Positions 8,101 through 16,889 of a DNA stretch of 64,000 nt are shown here, piece by piece; within the stretch, counting starts at the first letter, position 1, and each line of letters starts with the position of its first letter. Origin of the DNA: Gammaproteobacteria bacterium (GTDB lineage: Bacteria > Pseudomonadota > Gammaproteobacteria > Pseudomonadales > Azotimanducaceae); NCBI GenBank assembly GCA_009840305.1, contig VXNY01000016.1, positions 39,320-103,319 on the forward strand, in the 5' to 3' direction. The translations under genes were made by a program, and so were the position numbers. The notes below the pieces were generated by a model. The model saw nothing but the letters and a program-made list of their open reading frames with translations. It was not told the origin of the DNA and made no database searches.

Positions 8101-9267
8101 TCAACTCTCCGTTTTTTTCACAAACTCAACTTCGCACATTTCGGGCGATTCCGATTTCTCAAGCGCGTGCTGGCGGCGCGCCGCTACAGATTGTGCCAAA
8201 ACATCAGTCGCAAGTTGATCAGCTCGTTCTTGAAAAGCCAGTCGTGAATCAGGATCGGTTTTAGTCAATTCTCTTCGCTCTTGAATTTCCCTCGCCAACG
8301 CATCGACAAGTTCGTTAACACCCTGTCCGGTGTGAGAAGAAATCGCGAACACTGAACGTTCGTCGTTGAATAAGCGTTTGATCTCTATAAGTTCTTCTTC
8401 GGTAATACAATCAATCTTCGTCAGAACCGTGTAAATAGTGGTCTCTGCTAGTGTCTGGCTATATTTCGAGAGTTCCTTTCTTATGTCCCTGGCATTCTCG
8501 ACAGGATCAGATTGGTCCGCCGGTTTGACTTCCACTAAATGCAAAAGGATCGATGTACGTGTTAAGTGGCGCATGAAGCGAGTTCCCAGACCGGTTCCTT
8601 CCGATGCGCCTCGTATTAATCCAGGAACATCTGCGATCACAAAGCTCTGATCTGAATTCGCTCGTACGACCCCCAGATGGGGTTTCAACGTCGTAAACGG
8701 AAATTCAGCGATTTGTGGTTTTGATGCGGAAACTCTGGAAAGGAAGGTCGACTTCCCCGCGTTCGGCATGCCAAGTAAGCCAACATCTGCGAGAATGCGC
8801 AACTGTAAACGCAACTTTCTTTGTTCACCCGAGGTGCCTTGTGTAGTCTGTCGAGGAGATCGATTTGTGCTTGTCTTGAACGAGGCATTACCTCGACCGG
8901 GTTTGCCCCCGTTTGCGACTTTCAAACGCGTGTTCGCTTCAGTTACGTCACCAACTACTCGCAAGGTCTCGTCGTCCACAACGGTCGTACCGAAAGGAAC
9001 CAGTATCACGAGGGCTTTACCGTCTGCTCCTCGTTTCAGCGAGCTCCCGCCGGGAGCACCATTACTTGCTTTTTGAATTGGTTTGTAGTGGAGATCGATT
9101 AACGTCGTCAATGATGGGTCGCCAACAAGGTATACGGAACCGCCTGCACCGCCATTGCCACCGTTCGGGCCGCCCTTAGCAACATTCGCGCGTCGTAGAA
9201 AACTCAGACAACCATCGCCACCTCGTCCAGCATTGACCGTGATGGTTACTTCATCAAGAAAGTTCAA
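8101..9267 (-). CDS. obgE: GTPase Obg/CgtA
   Basis: Ribosome-associated GTPase involved in 50S assembly and stress control. The 388-residue protein has the glycine-rich Obg fold (residues about 1-158: GRGGDGCLSFLRR, GGPNGGNGGAGG), then the G domain with G1 GMPNAGKST, switch I region EFPFTTL, G3 DVPGLIRGAS and a G4-like TKID. A C-terminal charged tail follows. It begins with TTG, which aligns with the E. coli start (MNFLDE versus MKFVDE), and is preceded by a strong AGGAGG at 8 bases. It is the third gene of rplU-rpmA-obgE, the standard order. Confidence 0.96.
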   Translation of the reverse strand: MNFLDEVTITVNAGRGGDGCLSFLRRANVAKGGPNGGNGGAGGSVYLVGDPSLTTLIDLHYKPIQKASNGAPGGSSLKRGADGKALVILVPFGTTVVDDETLRVVGDVTEANTRLKVANGGKPGRGNASFKTSTNRSPRQTTQGTSGEQRKLRLQLRILADVGLLGMPNAGKSTFLSRVSASKPQIAEFPFTTLKPHLGVVRANSDQSFVIADVPGLIRGASEGTGLGTRFMRHLTRTSILLHLVEVKPADQSDPVENARDIRKELSKYSQTLAETTIYTVLTKIDCITEEELIEIKRLFNDERSVFAISSHTGQGVNELVDALAREIQERRELTKTDPDSRLAFQERADQLATDVLAQSVAARRQHALEKSESPEMCEVEFVKKTES

Positions 9268-9309
9268 TGTGCGTGCCTCCTAGATTGGTAGGGCACGAAA
9301 TGCGGGAGC

Positions 9310-9570
9310 TTAACTCGCCGCAATAACGCTTACGTACGTCCTTTGAAGCGATCCGTGTTTTCGATACTCGACAGTACCGTCCGACTTTGCGAACAAAGTA
9401 TGGTCCTTACCACATCCGACATTAGATCCAGGATGGAATTTAGTACCACGTTGTCGTACGAGAATATTACCTGCTCGTACGATTTCCCCACCATACTTTT
9501 TGACTCCTAGCCGTTTAGACTCTGAATCACGACCGTTTTTAGTCTTCCCGCCTGCTTTCTTATGTGCCAT
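9310..9570 (-). CDS. rpmA: 50S ribosomal protein L27
   Basis: Ribosomal protein L27, 86 residues, opening [24 protein letters not shown] with the flexible N-terminal tail that reaches the peptidyl transferase centre. The usual motifs [15 protein letters not shown] and [11 protein letters not shown] are present. The gene starts with ATG, 2 bases after the rplU stop, so translation is probably coupled, and it precedes obgE by 42 bases. Ordinary in length and composition. Confidence 0.97.
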   Translation of the reverse strand: MAHKKAGGKTKNGRDSESKRLGVKKYGGEIVRAGNILVRQRGTKFHPGSNVGCGKDHTLFAKSDGTVEYRKHGSLQRTYVSVIAAS

Positions 9571-9572
9571 TC

Positions 9573-9899
9573 TTATTTACCTTTCTGCTCAATTGACGTA
9601 ATCTCAACCAACGTTGTGTGTTGTCTGTGTCCTTTTCGTCTAAGGTAGTTTTTTCGTCTTTTAAATTTAATAACTGTTATTTTAGGCTGTCGACTATGGC
9701 TCACCACCCGCGCGTTGACTTTGCAATTCGCCAAGTATGGAGTACCCACCGAAACCTTGTCTTTCTCTTGGTCTTTGACCATTAGAACTGAATCAAATGA
9801 GACATCGGATCCTATCGGAGCATCAAGCCGCTCTAGCGTGAGCGTTTCTCCCGGAACGACGCGGTGTTGTTTGCCACCACTTTCAAACACGGCATACAT
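9573..9899 (-). CDS. rplU: 50S ribosomal protein L21
   Basis: Ribosomal protein L21, 108 residues. It opens [14 protein letters not shown] and has the C-terminal [16 protein letters not shown] block typical of L21. First gene of rplU-rpmA-obgE. The start is ATG without a strong Shine-Dalgarno site. The operon is divergent from ispB across a 387-base gap that must hold both promoters. Confidence 0.97.
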   Translation of the reverse strand: MYAVFESGGKQHRVVPGETLTLERLDAPIGSDVSFDSVLMVKDQEKDKVSVGTPYLANCKVNARVVSHSRQPKITVIKFKRRKNYLRRKGHRQHTTLVEITSIEQKGK

Positions 9900-10286
9900 T
9901 AGCTTTTTCTACTGGTACTTATCGAAGATTGTTAATTATTGAGAGATTTACAGGTTAATAAAGTGTTCGCTCGCCTTTACCCATTGCTGCAAAATTCAAG
10001 CACGAAATTTTACACGAATTGAGGTTTTGTAGACGAGCAACAGGCACTAAAGTGGTACGTCTTGAACTTGAAACCATGAACTCTGAATGACAGGATTGTG
10101 AATGGACGAGACAGACTAAACGTCAATTTGTCTACATAGATCACACTTTGACAGCGATTGTCACTCATCAGCATGCAGAAACTACGAATTTTTTGCAAAA
10201 TTCGTATTGATTTCCTTGTTGCATGACTTCGAAGAAGGATTGATCACACCTTTCCCAGTTCCACTTAACTTGGTGGACATAGTTTT
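9900..10286. other. Divergent intergenic region rplU / ispB
   Basis: A 387-base non-coding stretch between divergent genes. I see no credible small gene: the short open frames are not preceded by ribosome sites. It must carry the promoters of the ribosomal-protein operon and of ispB. The one clear structure is a TGACA-N5-TGTCA inverted repeat (separate entry). Confidence 0.6.
10149..10163. promoter_or_regulatory. TGACA-N5-TGTCA inverted repeat upstream of ispB
   Basis: Perfect 5-bp arms with a 5-base spacer (TGACA GCGAT TGTCA), 124 bases before the ispB start. Overlaps a TTGACA that could be a -35 box, but no matching -10 is visible at 16-18 bases. Possibly an operator; could be chance. Confidence 0.25.
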
Positions 10287-11288
10287 ATGAACGCCCACGT
10301 AGCCAGTGTGCAATCGAGTCCGACCCTGGGTCAGATTCGTTCGCTCGTTCAGCATGATTTTGACGACGTTAACAGCCTCATCGACCGGCAGTTGCACTCC
10401 CAAGTACCACTCGTCGTCGAAATCGGTCGCTATATCGTTGGTTCTGGAGGAAAGCGCTTGCGACCGCTAATTGTTTTGTTAGCTGCCAAGGCTTGTAGTT
10501 ACATTGGTAACGCGCAGATCAAATTAGCCGTACTTGTTGAATTCCTTCATACCGCTACGTTGCTGCACGACGATGTCGTCGATGCGTCTGGAAAGCGTCG
10601 GGGCAAGCGTACTGTTAACGTGCTTTGGGGTAACGCTCCAAGCGTTTTAGTGGGAGATTTTCTTTACTCTCGAGCGTTTCAACTCATGGTCGAGATCGAT
10701 TCGATGCCATTGATGGAAATCATTAGCCGCGCGACGAACGTTATCGCAGAAGGTGAGGTTCTACAACTTCAAAATAGCGGTAACACCGAAATCACTGAAA
10801 GTGAATATCTTGAAGTGATTCGCTGTAAAACAGCCATGCTGTTCCAAGCTGCGGCACACTCAAGCGCGTCACTGGCAGGTGCAGATGTTCAGGTTCGGAA
10901 TGCATTGCGAGACTTTGGGTGTCACTTTGGAATAGCTTACCAACTCATTGATGATTGGTTAGATTTTGCGGGTGATAGTGCCGTAATGGGTAAAAATGTA
11001 GGAGACGACTTAGCCGGAGGAAAAGCCACGATACCATTGATCTACACGATGCGAATGGGGAACCCCAGTGAAATTGCTTGCGTGCGCCACGCCATCAGGA
11101 ATCGATCACAAAACGAACTTGCAACTGTAATCGCGGCCGTTCGTACGTCTGGGGCACTCGATTACTGTAAAGCACTGGCAGAGAAACATACTCAACTTTG
11201 CATAGAATGCTTGCAGGCGGTACCGAACAACTCTTTTCGAGAAGCACTCATAGCACTCGCGCACCTTGCAATGTATCGAGCGTACTGA
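10287..11288 (+). CDS. ispB: Octaprenyl diphosphate synthase (trans-polyprenyl synthase)
   Basis: Makes the long isoprenoid side chain of ubiquinone by adding isopentenyl diphosphate to farnesyl diphosphate. The 333-residue protein has the first Asp-rich motif HDDVVDASGKRRGKRT at about 94-109 (DDxxD, residues 95-99), the second YQLIDDWLDFAGD near 220, and GGKRLRPL near 54-61 that binds diphosphate. Ala and Thr residues upstream of the first motif, rather than bulky ones, fit a long-chain enzyme, but chain length cannot be read from sequence. Divergent from rplU, its usual neighbour. A tRNA gene follows 37 bases downstream. Confidence 0.93.
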   Translation: MNAHVASVQSSPTLGQIRSLVQHDFDDVNSLIDRQLHSQVPLVVEIGRYIVGSGGKRLRPLIVLLAAKACSYIGNAQIKLAVLVEFLHTATLLHDDVVDASGKRRGKRTVNVLWGNAPSVLVGDFLYSRAFQLMVEIDSMPLMEIISRATNVIAEGEVLQLQNSGNTEITESEYLEVIRCKTAMLFQAAAHSSASLAGADVQVRNALRDFGCHFGIAYQLIDDWLDFAGDSAVMGKNVGDDLAGGKATIPLIYTMRMGNPSEIACVRHAIRNRSQNELATVIAAVRTSGALDYCKALAEKHTQLCIECLQAVPNNSFREALIALAHLAMYRAY

Positions 11289-11325
11289 GTCTCCTACTCA
11301 GAACTCAGGCGTATCAGAACAAATT

Positions 11326-11402
11326 CGGAGTGTAGCTCAGCTTGGTAGAGCACTGTCTTCGGGAGGCAGGGGCCGCCGGTTCAAATCCGGCCACTCCGAC
11401 CA
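11326..11402 (+). tRNA. tRNA-Pro (anticodon CGG)
   Basis: A 77-base cloverleaf. The acceptor arms CGGAGTG and CACTCCG pair fully, with discriminator A and an encoded CCA. The anticodon stem CTGTC/GGCAG encloses the loop TTCGGGA, giving anticodon CGG (reads CCG), with G37 as expected for tRNA-Pro. The T arm CCGGTTCAAATCCGG is standard. It lies right after ispB and is probably transcribed with it or from a close promoter. No integrated element is visible at its 3' end. Confidence 0.97.
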
Positions 11403-11448
11403 TGACCATTTGTAATGGTGAACTATTAACGGCTAAGTAAAAACGCGC

Positions 11449-11862
11449 TTACGGTGAACGAGGGACTTCGATTAATCGAAATCGCTCACGCCATTGTCGT
11501 ATGGGAATCTTTAGCTTTACCAGGTCTTGACGCCCCTTCAACCAACAACTATACTCCGAAATTACGTACAGCAACACGAACCCAGCAGCGAAATCTGTGA
11601 GCAATGCATAATCGAAACCTGCGGTTTCAATTGAACCTGATACTGCCTCCACCCGAAGAAAGAATCGAGCAAACAATGTTGCTGAGGCCATTGCCGAAGC
11701 AATGCAGCAAGTGTAGAGCCACCATCTCGCTCTACTCGGACGAATAGCAAGAAAAGACAGTACGCCACAGATTAAAAACAATCCTCCTATCCATGGGGTT
11801 TGCCAAGAAAACAACGCTAGCACGACAAATACTATGCCTATTAAACCCGATAGATAGTGCAA
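11449..11862 (-). CDS. Small membrane protein of unknown function
   Basis: 137 residues with four predicted membrane helices (approx. residues 5-22, 24-41, 48-68 and 85-105) and a basic C-terminal tail (RQWRERFRLIEVPRSP) likely in the cytoplasm. I do not recognise the family. The start is TTG, but it is preceded by a good AGAGGT site at about 6 bases, which supports a real gene. It stands alone, facing the tRNA gene and divergent from the ABC transporter pair. Confidence 0.6.
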   Translation of the reverse strand: MHYLSGLIGIVFVVLALFSWQTPWIGGLFLICGVLSFLAIRPSRARWWLYTCCIASAMASATLFARFFLRVEAVSGSIETAGFDYALLTDFAAGFVLLYVISEYSCWLKGRQDLVKLKIPIRQWRERFRLIEVPRSP

Positions 11863-12078
11863 GTTTTACCTCTGGAATCTGACTACTGAGCAATCCCGAC
11901 GCGTGAGTATACGGGTCAGTTTCAAGATTTAGCGTGGTAGGTTGAACCACACAACAAACCGATTTTACATGTATCGAGTTCTTAAACTCTTACCTAAATA
12001 GTTGAAAAACGTTCTGCATTAATCAGAATCCTCCCCGCTGTTACATATCAATTCTTTATGCTTTAAGAATTTTTACCC

Positions 12079-12996
12079 ATGACCGATGAGAGCGTAGTTG
12101 ACGCTACGAACATAACGAAATCCTACGGCGACGTCGATGCACTAATCGATTTATCGCTTAGGATTTCTCGCGCGTCAAGATGTGTGTTACTCGGGCCGAA
12201 TGGCGCAGGAAAGAGTACATTCCTTAATCTAGTACTCGGTGCGTTGAAACTCGATCGCGGTTCACTCTCGATATTTGGAAAGACTCCGGGGCACATATCC
12301 GCGCGCAGACGCATCGGTGCCATGCTTCAAATTTCTGGAATCCCCAGTACCTTAACGGTTCGTGAACACTTAAAACTATTCCAAACATACTACCATAAAC
12401 CTCTTTCTCAAGCCGAACTCGTCCGCATGGCGAGATTAGAAGGTCTAGAACGGAGGACATACGGATCGCTAAGCGGTGGGCAACAACAAAGACTAAACTT
12501 TGCGTTAGCTCTGTGTGGAAACCCGCAGTTTCTTGTTCTAGATGAACCTTCGACTTCACATGACGTAGAAGCTCGCATAGCGATGTGGGACCAAGTTGAT
12601 GATTTCATCGGCGCGGAGCGAACACTCTTGCTTGCATCTCATAACCTAGAAGAAGCTGAGAGACTCGGAGATCGGATCATAATCTTTCACAATGGTCGGG
12701 TTGTTGCCGATGCTAGTCCAACAAAACTTAGGTCAATGATCGGGACAACCGAAATTTCTGCACATACCAATGCACAGGCAGAAGTGTTTAAGAGCAACAA
12801 ACACGTAAAACGCATTAAACAGGTAAATGGGTACTTGCGTCTGTACGTTGCTGAACCGGAGGGCACTGTATCGCAATTACTTCAACTAGACCCCGGTCTG
12901 AAGAACTTGGCAGTGAAACCAGCGACTCTTCAAGACGCCTATTTACACCTGCTGTCTCCAAAACGAATCGATGAGCATTATCGCGCCAGTGATTGA
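12079..12996 (+). CDS. ABC-2 type exporter, ATP-binding subunit
   Basis: ATPase of a two-gene exporter of the ABC-2 (drug/antibiotic resistance, DrrA/YadG-like) type. Walker A GPNGAGKST at 39-47, Q-loop near 84, signature LSGGQQQR at 131-138, Walker B FLVLDEPS at 151-158, switch His in LLASHNLEEAE. The D-loop normally read as GLD is SHD (160-162), an uncommon substitution. A C-terminal extension after residue 220 resembles that of DrrA-like ATPases. It overlaps the permease gene by 26 bases, so they are co-translated. The substrate cannot be inferred. Confidence 0.88.
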   Translation: MTDESVVDATNITKSYGDVDALIDLSLRISRASRCVLLGPNGAGKSTFLNLVLGALKLDRGSLSIFGKTPGHISARRRIGAMLQISGIPSTLTVREHLKLFQTYYHKPLSQAELVRMARLEGLERRTYGSLSGGQQQRLNFALALCGNPQFLVLDEPSTSHDVEARIAMWDQVDDFIGAERTLLLASHNLEEAERLGDRIIIFHNGRVVADASPTKLRSMIGTTEISAHTNAQAEVFKSNKHVKRIKQVNGYLRLYVAEPEGTVSQLLQLDPGLKNLAVKPATLQDAYLHLLSPKRIDEHYRASD

Positions 12997-13762
12997 ACGA
13001 TCTTTACATTTCTGCCGAATACTATTAGCCGAGTCATACACTGAATTTTTGAAGTGTTTGCGGACGCCAGCGTTCGCATCAGCGATTCTCGGTTTTCCCG
13101 TAATTATTTATCTCTTTTGTGGCCTAGTGATTGATTGGGGTGAGACGATCGAACGCTCACATCAATTCTGGATTATCGCAACAAGTTCAATCGGTGCGAT
13201 CGGTACTGGAATGTTTGGATTCGGCGTATACGTCGCAAATGAACGAGGTCAAGGTTGGTTGCTGCTCAAACGCGTAAGCCCTATGCCAATATTCGTTTAC
13301 TTTCTGGCCAAAGCTTTGATGGCAGTTGCGTTTTCAGTACTGATTAGTTGCATCATTTTGGCAATCGGACACGCGTTCGTTGCGGTTCAGCTATCTCTGG
13401 TACAGAGTTCTTTGCTAGTCGTGGTTGTGTCGTTGTCAACGATTCCGTATTGTATGATCGGTCTGCTGTGCGGATTCATGGCTGGTCCCAACACCGCGCA
13501 CGCAGTAGTGAACGTTTTGTACCTACCATTGTTGCTACTTGGTGGTATCGTTATTCCCTATGACATCTTACCTCAATTCGTCCAATCGATTGCAACTTTC
13601 ACTCCGGTCTTTCACTCGTCGCAACTCGCGTTTAAGTTGATCGACGCGTCGTTAGGGTATCCTACAATATCGCATTTGCTCGTATTGGCTGCGTACTCGT
13701 TCGTATGCGTCTCCTTGGCAGGTTTCTTCTACGTACGAGAGAAAGCACGAACATTTGGTTGA
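12971..13762 (+). CDS. ABC-2 type exporter, permease subunit
   Basis: Membrane partner of the preceding ATPase: 263 residues with six hydrophobic segments in the ABC-2 pattern and a conserved region near the end of the fifth (NVLYLPLLLLGGIVIPYDILP, read in part) typical of ABC-2 permeases. The start overlaps the ATPase gene. There is no two-component sensor next to it, unlike the Des/Lia-type loci where similar pairs occur. Substrate unknown. Confidence 0.85.
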   Translation: MSIIAPVIERSLHFCRILLAESYTEFLKCLRTPAFASAILGFPVIIYLFCGLVIDWGETIERSHQFWIIATSSIGAIGTGMFGFGVYVANERGQGWLLLKRVSPMPIFVYFLAKALMAVAFSVLISCIILAIGHAFVAVQLSLVQSSLLVVVVSLSTIPYCMIGLLCGFMAGPNTAHAVVNVLYLPLLLLGGIVIPYDILPQFVQSIATFTPVFHSSQLAFKLIDASLGYPTISHLLVLAAYSFVCVSLAGFFYVREKARTFG

Positions 13763-13839
13763 GATTTTGACAAACTCCATCTGTATCAGTGAAAGCATTT
13801 GGAATTGGTGTCTATATCTGAAGAATTCGACAATTTATT

Positions 13840-15039
13840 GTGTCTTTTTCTGTTAGTACTCACCAGTCTATTGCTTCGATCGACGCGAACGCTTGGAACG
13901 CTTGTGCGCTTCCCCTAGACTCTCCGTACCAACCGTTTGTTGACCACAGATTTCTACTAGCGCTAGAACAGAGTGGATGTGTTTCTGAGGAAACTGGGTG
14001 GTGTCCAAGTCACATCGAGCTCAAACAGAATGACGAAACCGTCGGATTGGTACCGATGTATCTCAAAAACCATTCACGAGGTGAGTACGTCTTCGACTAC
14101 GCTTGGGCAGAAGCTTTTTACCGCGCGGGAAGAAATTACTACCCTAAGTACCAAATCTGCATTCCATTTACTCCTGTTACTGGCGCGCGCATATTGGTAA
14201 AACAGATTCAAGCGAAGCAGGATATTGAATCATCGTTGATTCAAAAAATAATTGATCTCACAGACGCCGGGGGCGTGAGTTCGGCCCACATCACTTTTTT
14301 GAAGCATTCAGAGTGGTCTACGACAAAACTGGCGGGTCTCTTGCAAAGAATGGATCTTCAGTTTCATTGGGCCAATGAAGGATACGATTCGTTTGACGAA
14401 TTCGTCGCGCAACTAACGAGCAAAAAACGCAAAAATATTCGACGTGAAAGGCGTGAAGTCAAAGAATACAACTTACACATCCAATGGCTGACGGGCTCAG
14501 ATCTTCGAGAACAACACTGGGACTCTTTTTATGAGTTTTACCTCGAAACCAGCTCCAGAAAATGGGGTAGTGCGTATCTCAATCGCGAATTCTTTAGTCT
14601 ATTGAGCACTACAATGTCGGACCAGATTCTCTTAATCCTCTGCCGTCGCGGGACAAAATACATCGCTGGAGCACTAAATTTTCTTGGGGATGAAACACTT
14701 TACGGTCGTAATTGGGGGTGCATCGAACATTATCCGTTCTTACACTTTGAATTGTGCTACTACCAAGCAATGGAATACGCGATTCAACATCGCCTGCAGA
14801 GTTTAGAGGCTGGTGCCCAAGGTGGGCACAAGTTTGCTAGAGGCTACAAAGCACAACCGACCTACTCCGCGCATTACATTGCAGACACCCAGTTTCGCTT
14901 TGCAGTTGCCCGGTTTTTAGCAGATGAGGTGAAATACATTCACCGCGACCTCGAATACCTCGACTCGCAGTCTCCCTTCAGAGAGCGCACCCTTTCGACT
15001 CGCGAACGCATTGAAGCAAATACGTTCAGCGAGGTATAA
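13840..15039 (+). CDS. GNAT/FemAB-like acyltransferase, DUF482 family
   Basis: 399 residues resembling the DUF482 proteins annotated as peptidoglycan biosynthesis/recognition or GNAT-type N-acyltransferases. Characteristic stretches include SPYQPFVDHRFLLALEQSG near the N-terminus, VFDYAWAEAFYRAG near 90, KKRKNIRRERREV near 197, YETSSRKWG-like FYLETSSRKWGSAYL, and the GRNWGC...FELCYYQAMEYAI block near 283-310. No signal peptide, so cytoplasmic. Substrate unknown: the family has been linked by annotation only to aminoacyl or fatty-acyl transfer. Starts with GTG. It stands 16 bases ahead of the RDD gene and could be the first gene of the envelope cluster. Confidence 0.75.
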   Translation: MSFSVSTHQSIASIDANAWNACALPLDSPYQPFVDHRFLLALEQSGCVSEETGWCPSHIELKQNDETVGLVPMYLKNHSRGEYVFDYAWAEAFYRAGRNYYPKYQICIPFTPVTGARILVKQIQAKQDIESSLIQKIIDLTDAGGVSSAHITFLKHSEWSTTKLAGLLQRMDLQFHWANEGYDSFDEFVAQLTSKKRKNIRRERREVKEYNLHIQWLTGSDLREQHWDSFYEFYLETSSRKWGSAYLNREFFSLLSTTMSDQILLILCRRGTKYIAGALNFLGDETLYGRNWGCIEHYPFLHFELCYYQAMEYAIQHRLQSLEAGAQGGHKFARGYKAQPTYSAHYIADTQFRFAVARFLADEVKYIHRDLEYLDSQSPFRERTLSTRERIEANTFSEV

Positions 15040-15054
15040 GAAGCTCCATTCTTC

Positions 15055-15903
15055 ATGACTTCAACAATCCCGCCACTTCAAACCACCGAAAATAGGACGA
15101 CGGCATCGTCGCGTGGTGAACAATTCACGTTAAAAGATGTTGAGAAGCAGCAAATTCTCGATACCAAAGTTGTTCTGGAAACACCGGAAGGCGCAGAACT
15201 AGAAATTCGACCTGCAGGATTTCTCGCAAGGGGGATCGCGTTTATTGTAGATGAGGTCGTAAGGCTCTTGATCATAGTCGTATTTGCGATACTCGCATCT
15301 ATGTTGGGTAATGCTCTAGGTCGTGCCGCGAACCAGATAATCTATGGAATGACTCTAATAGTAGTTTTTATCCTGAGTTGGTTCTATGGTGTTTTTTTTG
15401 AACAACTAAATGACGGCAAGACGCCTGGAAAAGTGGTTTCGTCAATCAAGGTAACAAATGCCGACGGTACTCCCGTAGGTATCATTCAATCAATCATTCG
15501 AAACCTGTTCCGACCTATCGATTCGATCGGTTTCGGTTTAGTAGGAGGATTGCTCCTTGGCAATGCAGCGATAATTCCCCTTGGTCTGCCGGGATTGTTT
15601 TTTGTTCTGTTCTCGAAGAACTTTCGACGTCTAGGAGATCACTTAGCGGACACAATAACAATCTATACCAATCAGCCAAAGATAGCTCCTTATAAGGGTG
15701 TCAGTACCCCAGCTTCTATTCCAGCTACTCTTTCGCTACAGGACCAAAATTTGTTACTAGCATTCCAAGACCGTAGCACGGAGTTTTCGGATGAACGCAA
15801 AATCGAGCTAGCTGAAGTGCTCGAACCACTGCACGGACAACGATCTGAAGAGGCGGTAAACGTCTGCCTAGGTTATGCAAATTCAATACGCGGTGTCTCA
15901 TGA
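15055..15903 (+). CDS. RDD family membrane protein
   Basis: 282 residues. After a hydrophilic N-terminal ~55 residues comes the RDD domain: GFLARGIAFIVDEVV (the R and D of RDD), hydrophobic helices, then DGKTPGKVVSSIKV and RRLGDHLADTI, the conserved end of the domain. A hydrophilic C-terminal tail of about 80 residues follows, helical and charged. It is the first gene of a tightly packed cluster (RDD, SpoIIM, DUF4129, DUF4350, MoxR, DUF58); its stop overlaps the next start by 4 bases (ATGA). Function unknown; RDD proteins have been reported in ion transport in some bacteria. Confidence 0.85.
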   Translation: MTSTIPPLQTTENRTTASSRGEQFTLKDVEKQQILDTKVVLETPEGAELEIRPAGFLARGIAFIVDEVVRLLIIVVFAILASMLGNALGRAANQIIYGMTLIVVFILSWFYGVFFEQLNDGKTPGKVVSSIKVTNADGTPVGIIQSIIRNLFRPIDSIGFGLVGGLLLGNAAIIPLGLPGLFFVLFSKNFRRLGDHLADTITIYTNQPKIAPYKGVSTPASIPATLSLQDQNLLLAFQDRSTEFSDERKIELAEVLEPLHGQRSEEAVNVCLGYANSIRGVS

Positions 15904-16889
15904 AGGAAAATCGATTCATTCACAATCGTGAGGAGATTTGGAGATCGTATGAAAATGCGCTCGACCAATATGAACGCACTAGAAAATTACAAACTTCGAC
16001 AAGCGTAGAGGAATTCGTTGATCTATACCGTGCGGTGTCGCATGACTTAACGGTAGCGCGCACCCGACACTACGGAGCGAACCTCATCACGCGCCTCAAT
16101 ACACTAGTCCTCCGCGGACACAACTTGGTCTACTTCTCCCGCACTGGTTGGCTCGAAAATATTTTTCGTTTCTATACAAATACATTTCCTAGAGAGGTGC
16201 GCAAACATAAGAAATGGGTACTCACTTCGCTATTCCTGTTCACTCTTCCTTGGCTAGCTGTGTCTTATTGCATTTCTCAATCTGACACTTTCATCTACAC
16301 AGTGATGGACAGGAGCACCGTAGCAAGCTTTGAGCAAATGTACGACCCAAACTCCCCTTTGCGGGAAATAGTTCGTGAGGAACCGTTAACCCGAATCCAA
16401 GCGTTTGGTAGGTACATACAAAATAACACCTCTATTGGTTTAGTAGTGTTCGTTTCAGGAATTGGTTTTGGCTTGCTCACAATTTTCGTGCTACTGGTAA
16501 ACAGTGTATTTTTGGGCTCTGTGTTTGCACATTTGACCGTTATCGGTTTTGGATCGACGTTGTATCCGTTCACAATAGGACACGGAGCGCTTGAACTGAC
16601 GGCCATAGTCATCGCGGGGGCAGCGGGATTGCGTTTAGCGGGAGCGCTGTACTTCCCGGGTACCTTGGGGCGACAAACCGCGCTCCGGCAAGGAATTCGT
16701 GAAGCGATGACACTGGCTGCAGGTTTTTTTACCATGTTCATCTTGGCAGCGTTCATTGAGGCATTTTGGTCACCCCTAAGCCTACCTCCGCCTATTGTCA
16801 AGTACGTCGTGGGTGGCATCTTATGGATACTGGTAATTTCATATTTTTTGTTTGCGGGCCGGAGTGAAATTTCAAGACTCGCAGGTTGA
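15900..16889 (+). CDS. SpoIIM/DUF95-like membrane protein
   Basis: 329 residues. The N-terminal ~100 residues are helical and soluble (ENRFIHNREEIWRSYENAL); then five to six membrane helices with the SpoIIM-type pattern NNTSIGLVVFVSGIGFG and GHGALELTAIVIAGAAGLRLA. Non-spore-forming bacteria carry this family beside RDD, MoxR and DUF58 genes; the B. subtilis member takes part in engulfment and peptidoglycan removal, so an envelope role is plausible here. Overlaps its upstream neighbour by 4 bases and its downstream neighbour by about 26. Confidence 0.85.
   Translation: MKENRFIHNREEIWRSYENALDQYERTRKLQTSTSVEEFVDLYRAVSHDLTVARTRHYGANLITRLNTLVLRGHNLVYFSRTGWLENIFRFYTNTFPREVRKHKKWVLTSLFLFTLPWLAVSYCISQSDTFIYTVMDRSTVASFEQMYDPNSPLREIVREEPLTRIQAFGRYIQNNTSIGLVVFVSGIGFGLLTIFVLLVNSVFLGSVFAHLTVIGFGSTLYPFTIGHGALELTAIVIAGAAGLRLAGALYFPGTLGRQTALRQGIREAMTLAAGFFTMFILAAFIEAFWSPLSLPPPIVKYVVGGILWILVISYFLFAGRSEISRLAG

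Noticed and set aside
8768..9179. Overlapping open frames antisense to obgE
   Set aside because: Shadows of the glycine-rich Obg domain; obgE is certain.
11326..11402. tRNA-Pro as an integration site for a genomic island
   Set aside because: No integrase gene, no repeated tRNA 3' end and no composition change follow it.
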